DNA from: Actinomycetota bacterium
Lineage (GTDB): Bacteria; Actinomycetota; Actinomycetes; S36-B12
DNA: 10,985 nucleotides
Direction of reading: 5' to 3'
Assembly (NCBI GenBank): GCA_027729865.1
Contig: JAQCBM010000040.1
Location: forward strand, 1 to 10,985
Notes under the pieces: model-generated
The model's database searches: none
Seen by the model: only the letters and a program-made list of their open reading frames with translations
Told to the model about the DNA's origin: nothing
In this document: positions 5,390 to 10,985 of the stretch, one piece after another
Layout: the number at the start of each line of letters is the position of its first letter
Numbering within the stretch: the first letter of the stretch is position 1
Made by a program: the position numbers and the translations under genes

Positions 5390-6328
5390 ATGTCGAGCAG
5401 TTCGGTCTCGCGCACGGAGCGCTTGCTGAACCTCGTCATTGCGCTGCTATCCACCCGCGCACCGCTCTCGCGCGCGAGCATCCAGGCGAAGGTGGCCGGT
5501 TACGACTCCGATGCCACCGTGCCGGCGTTCGAGCGGATGTTCGAACGAGACAAGGAAGAACTGCGGGCGATGGGTGTGCCCATTCGCACCATCACCGATG
5601 CGCACGGTGAAGTGCAGGGGTACGTGGTCGATGCCGACGAATACGCGACCGCTGATTTGAACCTCACCGCCGACGAGATCGCGGTTCTCAACCTTGCGGC
5701 GCAACTGTGGGACAACGCGGTGCTGGAATCCGCGGCGCTCACGGCGGTTCGCAAACTCGAATCCACCGTTGATGAGGAAGCCGCAACTCTGCCCAACACC
5801 TTCGGTGTGTTGACCGCGAGGGACGCCGCGCTGCTTCCGCTGCTGCGTGCGGTCCGCGATGGTCGCGTGGTGCGGTTCGAGTACCGCAAGCCCCAGCAGG
5901 ACGAAGCCGACAAGCGAACTGTCGAGCCCTGGGCCGTCCACAGCAAGAACGGCCGCTGGTACCTCGCTGGGTGGGACGTCGACCGTTGCGAAGAGCGCGT
6001 GTTTCGCATCTCGCGCATCGCCGCTTCGGTGCAGGTGACCGGAACCGATATCGATTCGGCAAGACGCTCCAGCAGCAGCGAGTGGGACGTCGAGATCGAC
6101 GACGACGTCACCGCGCAGATCACCGTCCCCGACGGGGTGGGTGCCGAACTCCGCCGTCTGCCGCAAACGCTGAGCAGCGACGGCACCACCTTCACGATCA
6201 CCGAAGGCCGGCAACAGTTGCTCACCTTGCTATGGCGCGCTGATCCGTCCGTCCAGCTCATCGGACCGCAGGACCTGCGCGACGAATACGTTGCCGGTCT
6301 GCAGCGAATCGAGCAGGCCCACCGATGA
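5390..6328 (+). CDS. pafB: PafB, WYL-domain DNA-damage response regulator
   Basis: PafB pairs with PafC as a transcriptional activator of the LexA/RecA-independent DNA-damage response known from mycobacteria and related actinobacteria. Despite the name it is not needed for pupylation chemistry. The 312-residue product has an N-terminal winged helix-turn-helix (about residues 9-70, with APLSRASIQAKV and the FERDKEELRAMGVPI block typical of the family). A middle helical region follows (about 88-150), then a WYL domain whose signature RWYLAGWD gives Trp190-Tyr191-Leu192, followed by ERVFRISRI. A C-terminal WCX-type region ends at about residue 305. It overlaps pafC by four bases (ATGA 6325-6328), so the two partners are translationally coupled. 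The 40-base upstream gap contains three TCAAGTA repeats. I found no RecA-NDp-type PafBC motif there. Confidence 0.95.
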   Translation: MSSSSVSRTERLLNLVIALLSTRAPLSRASIQAKVAGYDSDATVPAFERMFERDKEELRAMGVPIRTITDAHGEVQGYVVDADEYATADLNLTADEIAVLNLAAQLWDNAVLESAALTAVRKLESTVDEEAATLPNTFGVLTARDAALLPLLRAVRDGRVVRFEYRKPQQDEADKRTVEPWAVHSKNGRWYLAGWDVDRCEERVFRISRIAASVQVTGTDIDSARRSSSSEWDVEIDDDVTAQITVPDGVGAELRRLPQTLSSDGTTFTITEGRQQLLTLLWRADPSVQLIGPQDLRDEYVAGLQRIEQAHR

Positions 6329-7251
6329 GCGAGACATCCACCGAACGGCTGGCCCGGCTCTTGGCATTGGTGCCGTGGTTGCGCGCCAACGATGGCATCA
6401 CGATCGAGCGGGCGGCCGAGCACTTCGGTGTTTCTGCTGATCAACTCACCACAGATCTGTGGCAACTCATCGTGTGCGGCATTCCCGGCTATGGGCCGGA
6501 TCAACTCGTGGATATTCAGTTCTGGGACGACGACCGCATCCACGTAATCGATGCCATCGCCTTGGATCGTCCGCTGCGGTTGACCGGCGAGGAAGTCGCT
6601 GCGCTGCACGTGGCCCTGCGGGTGCTGGCCCAGGTGCCCGGAACCCACGATCGACAAGCGCTGGTGTCCGCGATGGCCAAACTCGAAGAAGCCGGCGCCC
6701 CACCGGTTTCGATCAATGTGCAGGTGTCGATCGACCCCCTTGTTCGGTCGGCCATCGACACCGCAGTCAACGGCCAGCAGTGGTTGCTCATCGAGTACGC
6801 CGCTGCCGACGGTGATCAGATCACGAAGCGCCGGGTGCAACCGCTCAATACGTACGCCGTGGATGACCGCGTCTACCTGCATGCCTGGTGTGAAGTGGCC
6901 ACAGACGTGCGCACCTTCCGACTCGATCGTATCCACACCGCCGCGGTCATCGACGCGCCCGCAGGGGTCGAGCCATCGGCGGTCACGACCAGCATCTCGA
7001 TCACACCCGAGAACACCCAGGTGGCACGGATTGCCATTGATCCGCAGGCAGCCTGGATATTCGACACCGAAGAAGTCGAGCCTGTCGCAACCAGCCCTGA
7101 CGACAGCCCGCAGGCCCTGGTTCGATTTGCCTCGCTGGACTGGCTGGTCCGCTGGGTTCTAGGCCACGGGGGGCGGGTCCAGGTCCTGGAGCCCGATTCC
7201 GCCCGAAACGCGGTTCTCGACGCCGCGCGTCAGCGCCTCGCCGCTACCTGA
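6325..7251 (+). CDS. pafC: PafC, WYL-domain partner of PafB
   Basis: PafC is the partner of PafB in the DNA-damage transcription activator, and in some actinobacteria the two are fused. The 308-residue product has the same architecture: an N-terminal helix-turn-helix (about residues 5-55, with ITIERAAEHFGVSADQLTTD), a middle region containing LTGEEVAALHVALRVL (86-101), a WYL-like domain (about 150-210) and a C-terminal region ending GHGGRVQVLEP. The signature tripeptide is Val183-Tyr184-Leu185 rather than Trp-Tyr-Leu, and the domain otherwise continues normally into VRTFRLDRI. The start is fixed by the ATGA overlap with pafB. A 99-base gap to tatA follows, with no convincing terminator. Confidence 0.94.
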   Translation: MSETSTERLARLLALVPWLRANDGITIERAAEHFGVSADQLTTDLWQLIVCGIPGYGPDQLVDIQFWDDDRIHVIDAIALDRPLRLTGEEVAALHVALRVLAQVPGTHDRQALVSAMAKLEEAGAPPVSINVQVSIDPLVRSAIDTAVNGQQWLLIEYAAADGDQITKRRVQPLNTYAVDDRVYLHAWCEVATDVRTFRLDRIHTAAVIDAPAGVEPSAVTTSISITPENTQVARIAIDPQAAWIFDTEEVEPVATSPDDSPQALVRFASLDWLVRWVLGHGGRVQVLEPDSARNAVLDAARQRLAAT

Positions 7252-7284
7252 GCAGCCTGCCCAGCCCTCACGCCCGAGCGGGGC

Positions 7285-7290
7285 TACACT
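7285..7290 (+). promoter_or_regulatory. Putative -10 element (TACACT) of the tatA promoter
   Basis: TACACT preceded by GGGGC is a good actinobacterial -10 hexamer. Initiation about seven bases downstream, near A7297, would give a leader of roughly 54 bases, so unlike its neighbours tatA would be a leadered gene. No clear -35 box is visible. A short GCCC/GGGC stem (7272-7284) abuts the hexamer. Confidence 0.5.
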
Positions 7291-7336
7291 CACGACAGGT
7301 CCAAGCGGCCCGCAAGACGCGTAAATCCAAGAAACC

Positions 7337-7342
7337 AAGGAG
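7337..7342 (+). promoter_or_regulatory. Shine-Dalgarno site of tatA
   Basis: AAGGAG lies eight bases before ATG 7351, in an A-rich leader. This is good conventional spacing and supports the ATG start. Confidence 0.75.
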
Positions 7343-7350
7343 CGTGCACC

Positions 7351-7620
7351 ATGCCCAACCTTCGCTGGCAGGAGCTGCTCATCATCGTGGCCCTCGTGGT
7401 GCTGCTGTTCGGAGCCAAGCGGCTTCCCGACGCAGCGCGCGGCCTCGGGCGCTCGCTTCGTATCTTCAAGGCCGAGACCAAGGGCATGCACGACGACGAT
7501 TCCTCGGATGCCAAGCCCGGTGAGGTCACTGCATCGGACCCCGAGGCACTGGAGTCGGGCAAGAAGTCGGATACCACTGCGCAGGCCTCCGAGACCTCGC
7601 CGGAACGCAACGACTCTTAA
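7351..7620 (+). CDS. tatA: TatA/E, twin-arginine translocase pore subunit
   Basis: TatA is the small membrane protein that multimerises to form the transport path for folded proteins in the Tat system. The 89-residue product has the classic layout: a short N-terminus, one transmembrane helix (about residues 7-20), the Phe20-Gly21 hinge, an amphipathic helix (GAKRLPDAARGLGRSLRIFK, 21-40), and a charged, disordered tail rich in Asp, Ser and Glu. The Trp6-x-Glu8-Leu9 start and the FGAKRLPDAARGLG block favour TatA over TatB. No tatB is present in the window. tatC follows after only nine bases, so the two membrane subunits are adjacent as in other actinobacteria. Confidence 0.96.
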   Translation: MPNLRWQELLIIVALVVLLFGAKRLPDAARGLGRSLRIFKAETKGMHDDDSSDAKPGEVTASDPEALESGKKSDTTAQASETSPERNDS

Positions 7621-7623
7621 GTT
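7618..7623 (+). promoter_or_regulatory. Putative -10 element (TAAGTT) of a leaderless tatC promoter, overlapping the tatA stop
   Basis: TAAGTT consists of the tatA stop codon TAA plus GTT. Six bases (CCACCC) separate it from GTG 7630. There is no Shine-Dalgarno before this GTG, which otherwise would make it an odd start. The spacing matches the other leaderless candidates. No -35 box is recognisable. Confidence 0.45.
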
Positions 7624-7629
7624 CCACCC

Positions 7630-8526
7630 GTGGCCGTTCGCGAACGCGGGAGCAATCCTCAGGCGTCGATGCCGCTGGCCGACCATCTGCGAGAACTCCG
7701 CTCACGTCTTGTTAAGTCCGGCATCGCCATCGTCATTGGCATGGTGGCCGGCTGGATCCTGTACCCGACGATCTTCGCTCTGCTGAGTGAACCTTTCGAG
7801 GGTGCGGTAGCGCAGGCGCAGGCCGAAGGCCGGGATGTCACCCTGGCGCTCACCGGCGTGACCGATCCGTTCGTGTTGCAACTGCAAGTGGCTGCGATCA
7901 CCGGCCTGGTCATCTCCGCACCGATCTGGCTGTATCAACTCTGGCGGTTCGTCACACCGGGACTTCACAAGCACGAGAAGCGCTGGGGGATCGCGTTCGT
8001 TGCGGTGGCAACTCCGCTGTTCTTCGCGGGCACCCTGCTCGCCTACACCGTGTTGCCGGTTGGCCTAGAGATCTTGTTGGGCTTCACACCGGACAACGTG
8101 GAGAACATCGTCTCGGTGGACAGGTATCTGTCCTTCTTCATCCGAACGGTGATCGTGTTCGGCGTGGGCTTCCTCACGCCGTTGCTGATCGTCACGTTGA
8201 ACTTCGCCGGGGTTCTCACCGGTAAACGACTTCTTTCTTGGTGGCGCTGGATCATCTTCACCGTCTTCATCTTCGCCGCCGTGGCAACACCCACCGGTGA
8301 TCCGATCAACCTGGTTCTGCTTGCCGGACCGGTGCTGCTGTTGGTCATGATCGCGATCGGTATTTCGCTGCTCAACGACAAGCGCCGCGCTCGCAAGGGA
8401 CTCCTCGAACCGGACTACCAAGACTGGGACGACGACGAAGCTTCGCCGCTGGACACCACACCCAGCGACATTTCAACACCTGAATCATCAACTACAGATC
8501 CCCAGCAGCCGGACGACCGCCGGTGA
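7630..8526 (+). CDS. tatC: TatC, twin-arginine translocase receptor subunit
   Basis: TatC recognises twin-arginine signal peptides at the cytoplasmic membrane and recruits TatA. The 298-residue product carries MPLADHLRELRSRL (residues 14-27), including the signal-peptide-binding Glu22 of HLRELR. The second conserved Glu is in TPGLHKHEKR (Glu116). The late block is ATPTGDP (219-225). Six transmembrane segments are visible at about 30-52, 85-108, 120-143, 168-192, 203-220 and 225-247. The cytosolic tail after about residue 260 is acidic and Ser/Thr/Pro-rich. The start is taken as GTG 7630, supported by the leaderless-type hexamer and the usual 12-20 residues before MPL. ATG 7669 is an alternative start with no well-spaced SD. 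The stop overlaps the next gene by four bases (GTGA). Confidence 0.96.
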   Translation: MAVRERGSNPQASMPLADHLRELRSRLVKSGIAIVIGMVAGWILYPTIFALLSEPFEGAVAQAQAEGRDVTLALTGVTDPFVLQLQVAAITGLVISAPIWLYQLWRFVTPGLHKHEKRWGIAFVAVATPLFFAGTLLAYTVLPVGLEILLGFTPDNVENIVSVDRYLSFFIRTVIVFGVGFLTPLLIVTLNFAGVLTGKRLLSWWRWIIFTVFIFAAVATPTGDPINLVLLAGPVLLLVMIAIGISLLNDKRRARKGLLEPDYQDWDDDEASPLDTTPSDISTPESSTTDPQQPDDRR

Positions 8527-9455
8527 TCCACATCATCGCCAACCCGCTTGCCGGCGGGGGTAAAGCCGTGGCGGCGGCAAGTGGACTAGCACGCGCTCTC
8601 GCCGATGCAGGCATCTCCTGTCATGTGCATGTGCCGGGAACACGCGAGGAGACCATCAACGCCGCCCGCACTCACGCACCGCGCGGCATCGTGGTGGCGT
8701 GCGGGGGAGACGGCACCGTTCACGACTGCCTGCAGGGCGTGATGACATCCGATGCCACCGACAAGCAGATGGCGATCTGGCCGGTGGGCACCGGAAACGA
8801 CATCGTGCGGGGTCTGGGACTGGACACCGCGGGCACTGAAGAACTCCACGGAGCCTTCATCGACGCGGTGCTCGAGAAGACCACACCACCCACCGATGTC
8901 GGCACGATCTCGATCTTCGACGATGGAACAAATCAGTCCACCGATCAACCCACCACGCACTACTTCCTCGGCGTCCTCTCCTGCGGCTTCGATTCAGACG
9001 TCAATGAGCGCGCCAACAACATGCCGGCGAAGGTGGGGCGAGCGCGATACTTGCTCGGCCTCGCACGTGAGCTACCGATCGTACGCCCACGTTGGTACGC
9101 CATCGATAGCGATGGCGAGGACAAGTCCATGGCCGCGATGATCGTGGCGATCGGCAACGGGCCGGCCTACGGCTCGGGAATGATGATCTGCCCCGATGCC
9201 GATATGTCCGACGGTCAACTCGACATCACCGTGGTGACGAACGCCCCCAAGCACACCTTCGTGTCGGTGCTGCCGAAGGTGTATTCGGGTAAGCACGTGG
9301 AGCATCCCAGCGTGGTGTCCTGGCGCGCGAAGCGGCTGCGCATCGACGCACCGGACTCCTTGGTCTTCGCCGATGGCGAACGGATCGGCCCGCTGCCGGC
9401 CACCATCGAGGTCATGCCATCTGCGTTGCAGGTACTGACCTGGCAGCGCACCTAG
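8523..9455 (+). CDS. YegS/diacylglycerol-kinase-family lipid kinase
   Basis: This belongs to the DAGK catalytic-domain family, whose members phosphorylate diacylglycerol or related lipids at the membrane face. The actual substrate here is unknown. The 310-residue product has NPLAGGGKA (residues 7-15), the nucleotide-binding CGGDGTVHD (60-68), PVGTGND (87-93), GNGPAYGSGMMICPDA (211-226), MSDGQLD (228-234) and the late DGE (284-286). This is the ordered motif set of the family at its typical length. A hydrophilic stretch rich in Asp, Thr and Gln (about residues 132-145) looks like a surface loop insertion. The start GTG overlaps the tatC stop in GTGA and no SD is visible, so translation is probably coupled to tatC. 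Confidence 0.93.
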   Translation: MIHIIANPLAGGGKAVAAASGLARALADAGISCHVHVPGTREETINAARTHAPRGIVVACGGDGTVHDCLQGVMTSDATDKQMAIWPVGTGNDIVRGLGLDTAGTEELHGAFIDAVLEKTTPPTDVGTISIFDDGTNQSTDQPTTHYFLGVLSCGFDSDVNERANNMPAKVGRARYLLGLARELPIVRPRWYAIDSDGEDKSMAAMIVAIGNGPAYGSGMMICPDADMSDGQLDITVVTNAPKHTFVSVLPKVYSGKHVEHPSVVSWRAKRLRIDAPDSLVFADGERIGPLPATIEVMPSALQVLTWQRT

Positions 9456-9458
9456 TCT
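9453..9458 (+). promoter_or_regulatory. Putative -10 element (TAGTCT) of a leaderless helY promoter, overlapping the upstream stop
   Basis: TAGTCT starts with the TAG stop codon of the lipid kinase gene and is followed by six bases (TAGGTC) and GTG 9465. There is no Shine-Dalgarno at usable distance. The geometry equals that before pup, pafA, the FKBP lipoprotein and tatC. No -35 box is convincing. Confidence 0.5.
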
Positions 9459-9464
9459 TAGGTC

Positions 9465-10985
9465 GTGTCCCCCTCGCCCGCGGAGCGTTACGCCCGCTCC
9501 CGTGAGCGCAGCCAGCAACCAGCCCTCGCGCAGTTCATGAAGGAATACCCCTTCGAGCTCGATCCTTTCCAGATCCAGGCATGCACCGCGCTGGAGAAGG
9601 AAGGTTCGGGAGTTCTCGTTGCGGCACCCACCGGATCGGGCAAGACCGTGGTGGGGGAGTTCGCGGTGCACCTGGCGCTAGACGAAGGCGTCAAGTGCTT
9701 CTACACGACACCCATCAAGGCGCTGAGCAATCAGAAGTTCGGTGAACTCACCGAGCGCTATGGCGCGGACAGGGTGGGCCTGCTCACCGGCGATAACTCG
9801 ATCAACGGTGAAGCACCGATCGTGGTGATGACCACCGAGGTGCTGCGCAACATGCTCTATGCCGGTTCGAGCACCATCGAGTCCCTCGGCTACGTGGTGA
9901 TGGATGAGGTTCACTACCTCGCGGACCGCTCCCGCGGTGCGGTCTGGGAAGAAGTGATCATTCACCTGCCCACATCGGTCACCGTGATTGCTTTGAGCGC
10001 CACGGTCTCCAACGCCGAGGAGTTCGGTGCTTGGCTCTCAACGGTGCGCGGCAAGACCGAGATCATCGTTGAGGAACATCGTCCGGTGCCGCTGTGGCAG
10101 CACGTGATTGCGGGACACCATCTGTACGACCTGTTCGTCGATGAGAACACCATCAACGCCGAACTCCTTGCTCTCGCGCGGCGCAGTCATCACCGTGGAC
10201 CGCCAGGCCGCGGCGGTCGAAACGGACGACGAGGCCGTGGCAGGCACCGTAATTCGCTCACCCCGTGGCGCAGCGAGGTGGTGGAGAAACTCGATACCGA
10301 GAACCTCCTGCCGTGCATCTACTTCCTGTTCTCTCGCGCAGGTTGTGATGATGCTGTGGAGCAATGCTTGCGCGCAGGTTTGCGGCTCACCACCAGCAGT
10401 GAACGCGAAACCATTCGATCGGTCGTCTCGGCCGGGACCATGGCCATCGCCGACGAAGACCTCGCCGCCCTCGGCTACGTGGACTGGGCCGATGCCCTCG
10501 AGCGCGGCATCGCCGCGCACCACGCTGGCATGCTCCCGGCGTTCAAGGAGATCGTCGAGGACCTGTTCCAGCGCGGATTGATCAAGGTGGTTTTCGCTAC
10601 CGAGACCCTGGCACTGGGCATCAACATGCCCGCGCGTTCTGTGGTCCTCGAGCGGCTGGTGAAGTGGAATGGTGAGGCGCACGTGGACCTCACCGCCGGG
10701 GAATACACCCAACTCACCGGACGGGCAGGGCGCCGCGGCATCGACGTCGAGGGCCACGCGGTAGTGGTGTGGTCGGACGAACTCGACCCGGAGGTTCTCG
10801 CCGGCCTGGCCTCCACACGTACGTATCCATTGCGCTCGTCCTTCCAAGCCAGTTACAACATGGCCATCAACCTGGTCGGCCAAATGGGCCGCGCCCGAGC
10901 ACGCGAGGTTCTGGAAACCAGCTTCGCCCAATTCCAGGCCGACCAGTCCGTTGTGGGCCTGAGCGCTGAAGTCAGGAAACTCAAG
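9465..10985 (+). CDS. helY: HelY-type DEAD/DEAH-box helicase (Ski2/Mtr4-like), 3' end outside the window
   Basis: This is a superfamily 2 RNA/DNA helicase of the actinobacterial HelY family. It has 507 codons from GTG 9465 with no stop before the window ends, against about 900 residues in the family, so the C-terminal DSHCT region is not seen. RecA domain 1 has DPFQIQA (residues 33-39), Walker A APTGSGKT (54-61), TTPIKALSNQK (81-91), TTEVLRNM (123-130), Walker B MDEVH (146-150) and motif III SAT (178-180). A Gly/Arg-rich insert (about 244-263) separates it from RecA domain 2. Domain 2 has the FSRAGCD block (289-295), AAHHAGMLP (350-358), FATETLALGINMPAR (377-391) and motif VI QLTGRAGRRG (416-425). 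The start is chosen because it precedes conserved sequence and has the leaderless-type hexamer. Its cellular role is not established by the context. Confidence 0.95.
   Translation, partial: MSPSPAERYARSRERSQQPALAQFMKEYPFELDPFQIQACTALEKEGSGVLVAAPTGSGKTVVGEFAVHLALDEGVKCFYTTPIKALSNQKFGELTERYGADRVGLLTGDNSINGEAPIVVMTTEVLRNMLYAGSSTIESLGYVVMDEVHYLADRSRGAVWEEVIIHLPTSVTVIALSATVSNAEEFGAWLSTVRGKTEIIVEEHRPVPLWQHVIAGHHLYDLFVDENTINAELLALARRSHHRGPPGRGGRNGRRGRGRHRNSLTPWRSEVVEKLDTENLLPCIYFLFSRAGCDDAVEQCLRAGLRLTTSSERETIRSVVSAGTMAIADEDLAALGYVDWADALERGIAAHHAGMLPAFKEIVEDLFQRGLIKVVFATETLALGINMPARSVVLERLVKWNGEAHVDLTAGEYTQLTGRAGRRGIDVEGHAVVVWSDELDPEVLAGLASTRTYPLRSSFQASYNMAINLVGQMGRARAREVLETSFAQFQADQSVVGLSAEVRKLK

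Noticed and set aside
5500..6936. A 478-codon open frame on the minus strand across pafB and pafC
   Set aside because: It is a shadow of two clear genes in GC-rich DNA. Its translation is low in complexity, has no recognisable motif and crosses the pafB/pafC junction with no regard to it.
7272..7284. GCCC/GGGC hairpin after pafC as a terminator
   Set aside because: The stem is only four base pairs with no T-tract, and it abuts the tatA -10. I see no intrinsic terminator in this gap.
9261..9283. GTGTCGGTG resembling the PafBC (RecA-NDp) operator motif
   Set aside because: It lies deep inside the lipid kinase gene, and no TANNNT occurs at the expected eight-base spacing, so it is likely chance.
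10038..10931. A 297-codon minus-strand frame opposite helY
   Set aside because: The + strand frame contains a complete ordered helicase motif set through this region, and the antisense frame shows nothing recognisable.
1..10985. The window as a novel defence, secretion or biosynthesis system
   Set aside because: Every gene fits a well-described family, and the order is a common actinobacterial arrangement around the Pup-proteasome locus. No cargo, transposase, integrase or composition break was seen.

Overview
The window is a stretch of actinobacterial chromosome carrying the Pup-proteasome locus and its usual downstream neighbours. Every supported gene lies on the + strand. The case for an actinomycete rests on full-length Pup ending in GGQ, PrcA/PrcB, PafA and Dop, the PafB-PafC pair next to tatA-tatC, a HelY-type helicase, the GC-rich codon use and frequent GTG starts. 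The genus cannot be named from this sequence.

Layout: 1-1197 is the 3' part of dop (Pup deamidase/depupylase). 1215-2946 is pup-prcB-prcA, with overlapping start and stop codons. 2993-4357 is pafA (Pup ligase). 4382-5349 holds two FKBP-type prolyl isomerases, first a predicted secreted lipoprotein and then a cytosolic single-domain protein. 5390-7251 is pafB-pafC (WYL-domain DNA-damage regulators, ATGA overlap). 7351-8526 is tatA-tatC (twin-arginine translocation). 8523-9455 is a YegS/diacylglycerol-kinase-like lipid kinase. 9465 to the window end is the N-terminal 507 codons of a HelY/Ski2-like helicase. No intergenic gap exceeds 99 bases, and I see no RNA gene, mobile element, CRISPR array or prophage sequence.

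How the parts work together: Dop converts the C-terminal Gln of Pup to Glu. PafA ligates Pup to lysines of target proteins, and an ATPase ring (Mpa/ARC, not in this window) feeds the targets to the PrcA/PrcB 20S core. Dop also removes Pup. In studied actinobacteria PafB-PafC activates the RecA-independent DNA-damage response and links the locus to stress. The FKBP, Tat, lipid kinase and helicase genes are recurrent neighbours in actinobacteria, with no proven shared pathway.

The most striking sequence-level pattern is in the start sites. Five of the eleven visible gene starts (pup, pafA, the FKBP lipoprotein, tatC, helY) have a TANNNT hexamer ending exactly 6 bases before an ATG/GTG. This is the geometry of a leaderless promoter, with transcription beginning on the start codon. 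For tatC and helY the TA of the hexamer is the first two bases of the upstream gene's stop codon. The remaining starts use a stop/start overlap, a Shine-Dalgarno site or both, except pafB, which has only a degenerate version of the hexamer. I found no credible undescribed protein system. The genes belong to known families, and the interest lies in regulation and small sequence oddities.
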